A stretch of DNA of 13,563 nucleotides, taken from DATARH01 sp036008175 (GTDB taxonomy: Bacteria; Pseudomonadota; Alphaproteobacteria; ATCC43930; CGMCC-115725). Shown here one piece after another: positions 5,553 to 12,514 of this stretch (position 1 is the first letter of the stretch; each line of letters opens with the position of its first letter). The notes beneath the pieces are model-generated. The model was given only the letters and a program-made list of their open reading frames with translations. It did not search any database and was not told the DNA's origin. Made by a program: the position numbers and the translations under genes. The stretch spans positions 1 to 13,563 of the forward strand of contig DASYOB010000092.1 in NCBI GenBank assembly GCA_036008175.1, in the 5' to 3' direction.

Positions 5553-6055
5553 CCGCCTTCCGCGTCCTGCAACTACTGCCGGGCATCGGCCCCGCGACCG
5601 CACGGGAGGTGCTGGCGCACCCGAGCGGAGCCGGCTGGGATTTTGCTGCCCTCGATGGTTTCCGAGCACCGGCCGCCACCGCGCCATATTGGCCGGAGCT
5701 GTGCAGCCTGCTCTCCAGGCTGCGCAGGGAGACAACCCCGTGGGCCGGGCAGATGGCCTTGGTCCGCCGCTGTTATCAGCCGCATCTGGAGCATCTCTAC
5801 GACAACCCCGGTGCGCGCGTCGCCGACCTCGACCAATTGGAGCAGATTGCCGGGACCTGTCCCACCCGGGGCAGCTTTCTGACCGAGCTGACCCTGGACC
5901 CTCCCGAGGCCACCAGTGGCGAGGCGGTCCCGCCGCGTCTCGACGAGGATTACCTCGTGCTGTCGACGATCCACTCGGCCAAAGGCCATCGGGCGGGACG
6001 AGAAAGGGGTGACTTTCCGTCGCCTGCTTCCCCCCTGCTTCCTCAAAAGAAGTAA
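5522..6055 (+). pseudogene. Internal fragment of a UvrD/Rep-type ATP-dependent helicase
   Basis: From about 5522 one frame reads ENPRDAIAAFRVLQLLPGIG, then PATAREVLAHP, WPELCSLLSRL, WAGQMALVRRCYQPHLEHLY, LDQLEQIAGT, FLTELTLDPPEATS and LDEDYLVLSTIHSAKG. This corresponds to the central-to-late part of superfamily 1 UvrD-like helicases, ending inside motif V (LSTIHSAKG). The usual continuation (QEW..., motif VI with the arginine finger) is absent: after SAKG the frame becomes unrelated and stops at TAA 6053-6055. The N-terminal ATPase half (Walker A) is also missing and is replaced by the phage gene remnant. No start codon fits, so this is a non-functional fragment. A full copy probably exists, or once existed, elsewhere in the genome. 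The exact junction cannot be fixed without a reference sequence. Confidence 0.85.
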
Positions 6056-6083
6056 GGGCTTAACCGATACCAGTTAAGCCCTT
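6054..6083. terminator. Strong bidirectional hairpin terminator
   Basis: AAGGGCTTAAC (6054-6064) and GTTAAGCCCTT (6073-6083) form a perfect 11-bp stem with loop CGATACCA. On the plus strand it is followed by GTTTTAATT. On the minus strand it follows tRNA-Ala by 8 bases and precedes ACTTCTTTT. It therefore probably ends the TIGR02300/tRNA-Ala transcript and insulates it from the left region. The stop codon of the helicase remnant (6053-6055) overlaps its edge. Confidence 0.8.
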
Positions 6084-6091
6084 GTTTTAAT

Positions 6092-6167
<76 letters not shown>

Positions 6168-6264
6168 GTCGCTGATGCTGCTAAGCGGCTGGGAAGTTAG
6201 GAACGCCGGGCCACCGCAGCAAGGGAAAAATAGCAGCCGGGCGGCCCACGGAAACTGCCGTCGC

Positions 6265-6636
6265 TCAGGGCTCCTCCTCTTCGACATTGTCAATGACCTC
6301 GGCCATGTCGTCCTCGTCCTCGCCGAGCTCGGAAGCGTCCTCGATCAATTCTTCCTCCTCTTCCTCGGCCTCTTCGAGCGGAACGCCCTCTTCCTCCTCT
6401 TCCTCGGCTGCTTCGGGCTCCTCGACCTCGATATCGGGATCGATGTCCTCGGCTCCCACCGGCTCCAGCTCTCGCTCGACCGGTGCCGCCGGGCGCGCCC
6501 GACGGGCCTTGATGAATGCCTCGGGATCGAACGGCGTGCCGCATTTCGGGCAGACCACCGGATCCCGCATCATATCGTAATAGCGCGTGCCGCAGCTCGG
6601 GCAGATGCGCTTGCTGCCCCATTCGGGTTTCGCCAC
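6265..6636 (-). CDS. TIGR02300 family protein (FYDLN-type acidic zinc-ribbon)
   Basis: 123 residues from GTG 6636, chosen because AAGGAG (6647-6642) lies 5 bases upstream and because the product begins AKPEWGSKRICPSCG as in the family. Cysteines 12, 15, 29 and 32 (CPSC and CPKC) make a zinc ribbon; between them is RYYDMMRDP, a variant of the family's FYDLN(R/K)DP signature. After FDPEAFIKARR the chain becomes extremely acidic: residues about 70-123 are mostly Glu and Asp in low-complexity runs (for example EEEEEEG and EEEEEEL). The function is unknown; the family is typical of Alphaproteobacteria. It is divergent from aroA with a 173-bp shared upstream region, and tRNA-Ala follows on the same strand. 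The longer frame upstream of 6636 lacks family character and is rejected. Confidence 0.92.
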   Translation of the reverse strand: MAKPEWGSKRICPSCGTRYYDMMRDPVVCPKCGTPFDPEAFIKARRARPAAPVERELEPVGAEDIDPDIEVEEPEAAEEEEEEGVPLEEAEEEEEELIEDASELGEDEDDMAEVIDNVEEEEP

Positions 6637-6809
6637 TGTGGCTCCTTGTGGAAATCGTCGCTGTTTAAGGATGGCAGGCGCGCCATTGCCACAGCCATCG
6701 CGGCCTGTCAAAAGCAAATACTGGACGGCGTGGCATTCGGCAGCCGCAGATGCGCCGAAGACGCCGCGCCGGCAAGAGCGACCGACCTCGATCAGCGAGC
6801 CTTTGGACA
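6637..6809. promoter_or_regulatory. Divergent promoter region between TIGR02300 gene and aroA
   Basis: This 173-bp spacer must supply transcription starts for the minus-strand zinc-ribbon gene and for the plus-strand aroA operon. The RBS of the zinc-ribbon gene (AAGGAG on the minus strand, 6647-6642) is clear. I cannot identify convincing -35/-10 elements; GC-rich alphaproteobacterial promoters are often hard to see by eye. Confidence 0.45.
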
Positions 6810-8180
6810 ATGCCCGACGACCATGCTCTCCGCTCTCTGGCGCCGCTGCCAAAGCCGCTGACGGCGCTGCGTCCGAAGGCGCCCCTCTCGGGCCGGGTCA
6901 CTGTGCCCGGCGACAAATCGGTGTCGCACCGGGCGCTGATGCTGGGTGCTCTCGCGGTCGGACGCACCGAGATCAAGGGTCTGCTTGAAGGCGAGGACGT
7001 GCTGGCCACCGCCGCCGCGCTGCGTGCGATGGGCGCCGGGATCGAGCGCGGCGAAGACGGGCGCTGGTGCGTCGACGGGGTCGGGGTCGGCGGTCTGGCC
7101 GAGCCCGAGGATGTGATCGATCTCGGCAATTCCGGCACCGCGGCGCGGCTCCTGCTCGGCATTCTCGCCACCCACCCGTTCACCGCCTTCGTCACCGGCG
7201 ACGCGTCGCTGCGCAGTCGGCCGATGCGCCGGGTCATCGAGCCGCTGTCGCGTTTCGGCGCGCGGTTTCTGAGCCGTGAAGGCGGGCGGATGCCGCTTGC
7301 CGTGACCGGAGCCGAGAGCCCGGTGCCGCAGGTCTACCGGCTGCCGGTGCCCTCGGCCCAGGTCAAATCGGCGGTGCTGCTCGCCGGGCTCAACACGCCG
7401 GGCGAGACCAGCGTGATCGAGCCGGTGCCGACGCGCGACCATACCGAGCGCATGCTTGGCCATTTCGGCGCGCGGCTGCGGGTCGAGAGCGAGCCGGACG
7501 GCGCGCGGCGGATCACGGTCGTGGGCTATCCAGAGCTCACCGCCGCACCGATAACAGTGCCCGGCGATCCCTCCTCGGCGGCGTTTCCGCTTGTCGCCGC
7601 ATTGCTCGTGCCGGGGTCGGAGGCCACCATCGCCAATGTCGGCCTCAACCCGTCGCGCACCGGCTTGCTGACCAGCCTGCGCGAGATGGGCGCCGACATC
7701 GCCTATGAACACGAGCGTAGCGAGGGCGGTGAGCCGGTCGCCGATCTGCGGGTGCGCGCCGGCCCGCTCGTCGGGGTCGAGATCCCGCCCGAACGGGCGC
7801 CGTCGATGATCGATGAGTACCCGATCCTCGCGATGGTGGCCGCCTGCGCTCGCGGCCGCACCGTGATGCGCGGTCTCGCCGAGCTCAGGGTCAAGGAAAG
7901 CGATCGGCTGGCCGGCACGGCGGAGGGGCTCGCACGCTGCGGCGTCAAGGTCGTGGTCGAAGGCGACGATTTGATCGTCGAGGGCAATGGCCGGCCGCCG
8001 AAGGGCGGCGCACTGATCGCGACCCGGCTTGATCACCGGATCGCAATGGCCTTTCTGGTGCTCGGCCTCGCCGCCCGCGAGCCGGTGCGGATCGATGATG
8101 CTCGGCCGATCGCCACCAGTTTTCCCGATTTCCTGCCCTTGATGAACCGGCTCGGCGCCGGGCTCGCCGAGCAGGCGTGA
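6810..8180 (+). CDS. aroA: 3-phosphoshikimate 1-carboxyvinyltransferase (EPSP synthase)
   Basis: 456 residues from ATG 6810 (MPDDHALRSLAPLPKPLTAL); the frame is open further upstream but without family sequence. It joins shikimate-3-phosphate and phosphoenolpyruvate to form EPSP, the sixth step of the shikimate pathway. Visible motifs: PGDKSVSHRALMLG (33-46, Lys36), LGNSGTAAR (105-113), DASLRSRPM (131-139), SAQVK (182-186), RDHTE (209-213), PGDPSSAAFPLVAALL (251-266), IDEYPIL with catalytic Asp335, LRVKESDRL (359-367) and DHRIAMAFLVLGL (408-420). SAQVK, RDHTE and LLEGEDV resemble class II (CP4-like) enzymes rather than the E. coli type, but the NSGT motif keeps Gly109 where CP4 has Ala. The stop overlaps the cmk start by 4 bp (GTGA), implying translational coupling. 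Confidence 0.97.
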   Translation: MPDDHALRSLAPLPKPLTALRPKAPLSGRVTVPGDKSVSHRALMLGALAVGRTEIKGLLEGEDVLATAAALRAMGAGIERGEDGRWCVDGVGVGGLAEPEDVIDLGNSGTAARLLLGILATHPFTAFVTGDASLRSRPMRRVIEPLSRFGARFLSREGGRMPLAVTGAESPVPQVYRLPVPSAQVKSAVLLAGLNTPGETSVIEPVPTRDHTERMLGHFGARLRVESEPDGARRITVVGYPELTAAPITVPGDPSSAAFPLVAALLVPGSEATIANVGLNPSRTGLLTSLREMGADIAYEHERSEGGEPVADLRVRAGPLVGVEIPPERAPSMIDEYPILAMVAACARGRTVMRGLAELRVKESDRLAGTAEGLARCGVKVVVEGDDLIVEGNGRPPKGGALIATRLDHRIAMAFLVLGLAAREPVRIDDARPIATSFPDFLPLMNRLGAGLAEQA

Positions 8181-8857
8181 ACGAAACCCGACCCTTTATT
8201 GTCGCGATTGATGGCCCCGCCGCTTCCGGCAAGGGCACCTTGGCGCGCCGGTTGGCCGAACGTTTCGGCCTCGCTCATCTCGATACTGGCAAGCTCTACC
8301 GTGCGACGGCGTTCCTGGTCCTCAGTGGCGGCGGCGACCCCGCCGATCCGGAAGCCGCGACAGAGGCGGCAAGGCAGGTCGATCCAGCATCGCTCGGCGA
8401 CCCGCGGCTGTCGGGCGAGGAAGTCGCCCGCGCCTCGTCGGTTGTGGCTGCGATCCCCGAAGTGCGCGCCGCGCTGCTGGCGAGGCAGCGCGAGTTCGCC
8501 GCGCATCCGCCATCACTGGCGCCCGAAAAAAAAGCTAGGGGCGCCGTGCTCGACGGCCGCGATATCGGCACCGCCGTCTGTCCCGACGCCGATCTGAAGC
8601 TCTTTGTCACCGCGAGCCCGGAGGCGCGCGCCGAACGCCGGCTCCGGGAGTTGCGGCAGCGCGGCGCGGCGGTTATATACCGCGATGTCCTGCAGGACAT
8701 GAATGAACGCGACGCGCGCGACAGCAAGCGTCGGGTTGCCCCGCTCGCCGCGGCACCCGATGCGGTTATCCTGGATACGACCCGGCTCGATGCCGACCAG
8801 GTCCTGGAACAGGCTTCCGATATTGTCGCGCGCACACTTGCCGCCCACGGCCGCTGA
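8177..8857 (+). CDS. cmk: Cytidylate kinase
   Basis: 226 residues from GTG 8177, which forms a GTGA overlap with the aroA stop. The enzyme phosphorylates CMP and dCMP with ATP. Motifs: Walker A GPAASGKGT (13-21), LDTGKLYRA (35-43) for nucleotide binding, LDGRDIGTAVCPDADLKLFV (125-144) with the conserved DGRDIGT, AERRLREL (152-159) and DMNERDARDSKR in the lid (174-185). Length is normal for the family. The aroA-cmk-rpsA order is a conserved proteobacterial arrangement; co-transcription with aroA is very likely. A run of eight A at 8526-8533 lies in frame (EKK) and is not a classical slippery heptamer. No oddities otherwise. Confidence 0.96.
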   Translation: MNETRPFIVAIDGPAASGKGTLARRLAERFGLAHLDTGKLYRATAFLVLSGGGDPADPEAATEAARQVDPASLGDPRLSGEEVARASSVVAAIPEVRAALLARQREFAAHPPSLAPEKKARGAVLDGRDIGTAVCPDADLKLFVTASPEARAERRLRELRQRGAAVIYRDVLQDMNERDARDSKRRVAPLAAAPDAVILDTTRLDADQVLEQASDIVARTLAAHGR

Positions 8858-8993
8858 TGGTTGACGGGCCGGAGGGTCTTCTTTCCTGCGCGCAGGACCG
8901 GGTTCACGCGGCCGCACCCGTTCTTCGCCGGCCGCCTGCTCCGCTGCGATCCCGGCGGGGCCGAATTCCCAATATCGGGATCGAGGGCAAGGA
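8858..8993 (+). promoter_or_regulatory. cmk-rpsA spacer with palindrome; rpsA leader
   Basis: The 136-bp gap is long compared with the aroA-cmk overlap and probably contains an rpsA promoter or leader. It has the perfect palindrome CCTGCGCGCAGG at 8887-8898 and, just before rpsA, GAGG at 8983-8986 seven bases from ATG 8994. In E. coli S1 represses its own mRNA through the leader structure; whether this leader does so is unknown. Confidence 0.45.
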
Positions 8994-10775
8994 ATGGCCG
9001 TAACAGACATCGCCGAACGTACGCAAAAGGAAAATTTCGCTGCGCTGCTCGATGAATCGATGGGCGTCGCCAACAGCCTTGAAGGCACTGTGGTCAAGGG
9101 CCGGGTCATCTCGATCGACAACGACGTTGCGCTGATCGATGTCGGGCTCAAATCGGAAGGCCGCGTGCCGCTCAAGGAATTCACCGCTGGAGGCAGCGGC
9201 CCGGAGATCCATGTCGGCGATACCGTTGAAGTCTTCCTCGAGCGGATGGAAGACAAGAACGGTGAAGCCTCCTTGTCACGCGAGAAGGCGCGGCGCGAGG
9301 AAGCCTGGACTCAGCTGGAAAAAGGCTTTCAGGCGAACGAACGGGTGACGGGCGTCATCTTCGGTCGGGTCAAGGGCGGGTTCACCGTCGATCTGAACGG
9401 CGCGGTCGCCTTCCTGCCCGGCAGCCAGGTCGACATTCGGCCGGTGCGCGACATCGCCCCGCTGTTGGGCTCGCCGCAACCCTTCCAGATCCTCAAGATG
9501 GACCGCTCGCGCGGCAATATCGTGGTGTCGCGTCGCGCCGTGCTCGAGGAGAGCCGCGCCGAGCAGCGCTCCGAGCTGGTCGCCAGCCTCAAGGAAGGCC
9601 AGATCCTGACCGGCGTCGTCAAAAACATCACCGATTACGGCGCCTTTGTCGATTTGGGCGGGGTGGATGGGCTGTTGCACGTCACCGACATCGCCTGGCG
9701 CCGCATCAATCACCCGTCGGAGGCGCTCAATATTGGCCAGACCGTCAAGGTCCAGGTCATCCGCTTCAACCCGGAGACGCAGCGCATCTCATTGGGCATG
9801 AAGCAGCTCGAAGCCGACCCGTGGGAGGGCGTCGAACTCAAATATCCGGGCGGCGCCAAGTTCAAGGGCCGCGTCACCAACATCACCGACTACGGCGCCT
9901 TCGTCGAGCTGGAGCCGGGGGTCGAGGGCCTGGTCCACGTCTCCGAAATGAGCTGGACCAAGAAGAACGTGCATCCGGGCAAGATCGTCTCGACCAGCCA
10001 GGAGGTCGAGGTGATGGTGCTCGATGTCGACCCGCAGAAGCGCCGCATCAGCCTCGGTCTGAAGCAGGTGATGCCGAACCCGTGGGAAGCCTTTGTCGAA
10101 GAGCACCCGGTCGGCAACACCGTCGAGGGCGAGGTCCGCAACATCACCGAGTTCGGGCTCTTTGTCGGTCTGCCCGGCGATATCGACGGCATGGTCCACC
10201 TGTCGGATATCGACTGGAAGCGTCCCGGGGAAGAGGCGGTGCAGGACTACCGCAAGGGTCAGATCGTCAAGGTCAAGGTGCTCGACGTCGATATCGAGAA
10301 GGAGCGCATCAGCCTCGGCATCAAGCAGCTCGAAGCCGACCCGTTCGAGCAGGGCATGGCCAAGGTCAAGAAGGGCGATGTCGTGACCGCGACGATCAGC
10401 GCGATCCTGGAGACCGGGATCGAGGTAAGCCTGCCCGACGGCATGCCTGGGTTTATCCGCAAATCCGAGCTGTCGCGCGACCGCAGCGAGCAACGCCCCG
10501 ACCGCTTCGCCATCGGCGAGCGTGTCGACGCCAAGGTCACGACGATCGACCGCGCCACGCGGCGAGTCTCATTGTCGATCAAGGCGCGCGAGGTCGATGA
10601 GGAGAAGAAGGCGATGGCCGAATTCGGCTCAGCCGAGTCCGGCGCCAGCCTTGGCGATATCCTCGGTGCGGCGATCCGGCGTCGGCAGGGCGCCGCCGAC
10701 GAAAAGGGCGAGGCCGAGGAAAAGAGCGAGACCGAGGAAACGAGCGAGGAGAACGAAGAGGAGGAGAAGGGCTAA
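8994..10775 (+). CDS. rpsA: 30S ribosomal protein S1
   Basis: 593 residues from ATG 8994, with GAGG seven bases upstream. S1 binds mRNA and brings it to the 30S subunit. Six S1/OB domains are visible at roughly 30-97, 115-180, 201-270, 288-358, 375-446 and 462-532. Domains 3-5 show the classical patterns NITDYGAFVDLGGVDGLLHV (211-230), NITDYGAFVELEPGVEGLVH and NITEFGLFVGLPGDIDGMVH; each ends in an RISLG(M/L/I)KQ strand. Domains 1 and 2 are divergent, as expected for the ribosome-docking part. The protein is longer than the 557-residue E. coli S1 because of an acidic tail (about 567-593, GAADEKGEAEEKSETEETSE and on) that follows the segment GASLGDILGAAIRRRQ. The position between cmk and ihfB is the standard one. 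Confidence 0.98.
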   Translation: MAVTDIAERTQKENFAALLDESMGVANSLEGTVVKGRVISIDNDVALIDVGLKSEGRVPLKEFTAGGSGPEIHVGDTVEVFLERMEDKNGEASLSREKARREEAWTQLEKGFQANERVTGVIFGRVKGGFTVDLNGAVAFLPGSQVDIRPVRDIAPLLGSPQPFQILKMDRSRGNIVVSRRAVLEESRAEQRSELVASLKEGQILTGVVKNITDYGAFVDLGGVDGLLHVTDIAWRRINHPSEALNIGQTVKVQVIRFNPETQRISLGMKQLEADPWEGVELKYPGGAKFKGRVTNITDYGAFVELEPGVEGLVHVSEMSWTKKNVHPGKIVSTSQEVEVMVLDVDPQKRRISLGLKQVMPNPWEAFVEEHPVGNTVEGEVRNITEFGLFVGLPGDIDGMVHLSDIDWKRPGEEAVQDYRKGQIVKVKVLDVDIEKERISLGIKQLEADPFEQGMAKVKKGDVVTATISAILETGIEVSLPDGMPGFIRKSELSRDRSEQRPDRFAIGERVDAKVTTIDRATRRVSLSIKAREVDEEKKAMAEFGSAESGASLGDILGAAIRRRQGAADEKGEAEEKSETEETSEENEEEEKG

Positions 10776-10837
10776 GGCCGGGCGATCGTGTCTCGCCCGA
10801 CCGACGGCGCTGCCGCTCTGCGCCTTGACGCTGCCGG

Positions 10838-10868
10838 ATGGGTGAGGCACCGTATTTGCCTCACCCAT
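10838..10868 (+). terminator. 12-bp perfect hairpin between rpsA and ihfB
   Basis: ATGGGTGAGGCA (10838-10849) pairs perfectly with TGCCTCACCCAT (10857-10868) around loop CCGTATT. It lies 63 bases after the rpsA stop and 20 bases before the ihfB ATG. The stem is terminator-strength, but it is followed only by TTCC, so an mRNA-end or processing hairpin, or an attenuator limiting read-through into ihfB, is as likely as a true intrinsic terminator. The ATG in its 5' arm is in frame with ihfB but is not the expected start. Confidence 0.65.
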
Positions 10869-10888
10869 TTCCAGCGGGCGTCCTCGCT

Positions 10889-11182
10889 ATGACGAAATCG
10901 GAGCTCGTTCAGAAGCTTGCGACGGAAAACCCGCATCTCTACCAGCGCGATGTCGAGGCTATCGTCACCGCGATTTTCGACGAGATTGCTGGGGCGCTGG
11001 CGCGCGGCGACCGCGTCGAGCTGCGCGGTTTTGGCGCGTTTTCGGTGAAGCGTCGCGATGCGCGCGTCGGCCGCAACCCGCGCACCGGCGACAGCGTGCA
11101 GGTCTCCGAGAAGCACATCCCGTTCTTCAAGACCGGCAAGCAGCTCCGCGACCGGCTCAACCAGAGCCGCCGGCCGCACTGA
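10889..11182 (+). CDS. ihfB: Integration host factor subunit beta
   Basis: 97 residues from ATG 10889 (MTKSELVQKLATENPHLYQR), the standard IHF-beta start; the upstream in-frame ATG 10838 sits in a hairpin and would add 17 non-family residues. IHF-beta dimerises with IHF-alpha and bends DNA sharply by inserting prolines into the minor groove. Visible features: N-terminal helices (2-40), ELRGFGAF (44-51), the DNA-binding arm GRNPRTGDSV with Pro64 (61-70), and the C-terminal helix GKQLRDRLN. The position after rpsA is shared with E. coli and most proteobacteria. The SD is poor. It could be transcribed by read-through from rpsA, controlled by the hairpin at 10838-10868, or from its own promoter. 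Confidence 0.97.
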   Translation: MTKSELVQKLATENPHLYQRDVEAIVTAIFDEIAGALARGDRVELRGFGAFSVKRRDARVGRNPRTGDSVQVSEKHIPFFKTGKQLRDRLNQSRRPH

Positions 11183-11216
11183 CATGGGTAAACCCTAAAA
11201 ACTCTCGGCCCGGTCG

Positions 11217-11543
11217 ATGAGGCTCCTGTTCTGGATCCTCGTCGCGCTGGCAGCGGTTGTGCTGGCAGCCTTTGCCGCATCCAACCACGAAATGATGTCT
11301 TTCGGCTTATGGCCGCTGCCTTGGCTACTGGAGGTTCCGGCCTATCTCGCCGTCTTGGGCGCACTGCTGCTCGGTTTTCTGGCGGGCACCTTGGTGGTGT
11401 GGATTGGCGGCCGCCACCCGCGACGCGAGCTTCGCCGCTGTCGCCGCCGCGTCGCCGCGCTCGAACGCGAGCTAACCGCAACCCAGGCGCAGCTCGCCGG
11501 CGCTCCGGGCTCGATGTCGGCGCCGATCGCCGCTGAAGGCTGA
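11217..11543 (+). CDS. lapA: LapA/DUF1049 family inner-membrane protein
   Basis: 108 residues from ATG 11217. Two hydrophobic helices, about 2-21 (RLLFWILVALAAVVLAAFAA) and 43-63 (YLAVLGALLLGFLAGTLVVW), flank a short loop with SNHEMMSFGLWPLPW, the usual LapA/DUF1049 pattern (N-x-x-x-V-x-F-x-L/W-P). The cytoplasmic tail 67-95 is Arg/Glu-rich and likely coiled coil (RRELRRCRRRVAALERELTA). In E. coli LapA works with LapB in controlling lipopolysaccharide synthesis; no lapB is adjacent here, so that role is only inferred from the family and from the conserved rpsA-ihfB-lapA order. The gap to ihfB is 34 bp and to the next gene 2 bp, so it is probably in one transcript with both. Confidence 0.85.
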   Translation: MRLLFWILVALAAVVLAAFAASNHEMMSFGLWPLPWLLEVPAYLAVLGALLLGFLAGTLVVWIGGRHPRRELRRCRRRVAALERELTATQAQLAGAPGSMSAPIAAEG

Positions 11544-11545
11544 CG

Positions 11546-12490
11546 ATGCGGATCGTCGGCGCCGGCGACGTCCATCGGCTCCTCGATTATCCGAGCTTGA
11601 TCGGCGCCCTGCGCGACATGTTCCGCGTCGGCTGTGAGGTGCCGCTGCGCCATCATCATACGATCGAGCCGCCCGCACCGGATGGCGCGCCCGGGACCTT
11701 GCTGTTGATGCCGGCTTGGCAGAGCGGGCGCTCGCTCGGGGTCAAGATCGTCACGGTGTTTCCCGATAACGGCCGGCATTCCCTGCCCGCCGTGTACGGC
11801 ACCTATGTATTGCTCGACGCCGCCACGGGTGCGCCAAGGGCGCTGCTCGACGGCACCGCGCTGACCTTGCGGCGAACCGCGGCGGCCTCTGCGCTGGCGG
11901 CCGATTTTTTGGCGCGGCCCGATAGCGCGGTGCATCTGATGGTCGGCACCGGCTCGCTCGCGCCATATCTCATCACCGCGCATGCTGCGGTGCGGCCGAT
12001 CAGCCAAACCCACATCTGGGGCCGCGACCCGCGCAAGGCCGTGGCGCTTGCCGCGCGACTTTCGGCGACCGGCATCGCGGCGGCGTCGGTCGCTGATCTG
12101 GCGGAAGCCGTCGCGGCCGCCGACGTCGTGACTTGCGCCACCTTGGCGGCTGAGCCGCTGATCAGCGGCGCCTGGCTGCGGCCGGGCACCCATCTCGATC
12201 TCGTCGGCGGCTACACCCCGCAAATGCGTGAAGCCGATGACGAGGCGGTGCGCCGCGCACGCGTCTACATCGACACCGAGGCGGTGCTGCAAGAGGCGGG
12301 CGACATCGTCCAGCCACTCTGCACGGGAGCGCTTGACCGGGAAGGGATCGTCGGCGATCTGTTCAGCTTGGCGCGCGGCGAATGCGGCGGACGCCGCGAT
12401 CCCGCCGAGATCACGTTGTTCAAATCGGTCGGCACGGCGCTGGAGGACCTCGCCGCCGCCGAGCTCGCGGTCAGCCGCCTCGGCGATTGA
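11546..12490 (+). CDS. Ornithine cyclodeaminase / mu-crystallin family NAD(P)-dependent enzyme
   Basis: 314 residues from ATG 11546, two bases after the lapA stop. Family features: N-terminal LLDYPSLIGALRDMF, LGVKIVTVFPDN (64-75) with Lys67, LLDGTALTLRRTAAASALAA (100-119) with the substrate-binding arginine pair 109-110, the Rossmann loop LMVGTGSLAP (131-140), DVVTCAT (193-199), HLDLVGGYTPQMREADDEAV (216-235) and the C-terminal FKSVGTALEDLAAA (292-305). The family includes ornithine cyclodeaminase, alanine dehydrogenase and delta-1-pyrroline-2-carboxylate / piperideine-2-carboxylate reductases. The compact N-terminus and RHHHTIEP suggest the last group, but substrate choice cannot be settled by eye. 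In related genomes pyrF often sits between lapA and trpF; here this gene occupies that slot. Confidence 0.9.
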   Translation: MRIVGAGDVHRLLDYPSLIGALRDMFRVGCEVPLRHHHTIEPPAPDGAPGTLLLMPAWQSGRSLGVKIVTVFPDNGRHSLPAVYGTYVLLDAATGAPRALLDGTALTLRRTAAASALAADFLARPDSAVHLMVGTGSLAPYLITAHAAVRPISQTHIWGRDPRKAVALAARLSATGIAAASVADLAEAVAAADVVTCATLAAEPLISGAWLRPGTHLDLVGGYTPQMREADDEAVRRARVYIDTEAVLQEAGDIVQPLCTGALDREGIVGDLFSLARGECGGRRDPAEITLFKSVGTALEDLAAAELAVSRLGD

Positions 12491-12514
12491 AGCCAGCCGC
12501 CCTATATCTTCCCA

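Noticed and set aside
5273..6055. A 260-residue protein from 5273
   Set aside because: The first 80 codons are an out-of-frame reading of the phage companion gene; only the part from about 5522 is helicase-like, and it lacks both ends.
8526..8534. Run of eight A in cmk as a programmed frameshift site
   Set aside because: The zero-frame codons are GAA AAA AAA GCT, so the run is not a standard A-AAA-AAG slippery heptamer. The normal frame yields a full-length kinase.
11184..11196. GGGTAAACCC after ihfB as a terminator
   Set aside because: Only 4-bp arms with a 2-base centre and no T-run; too weak.
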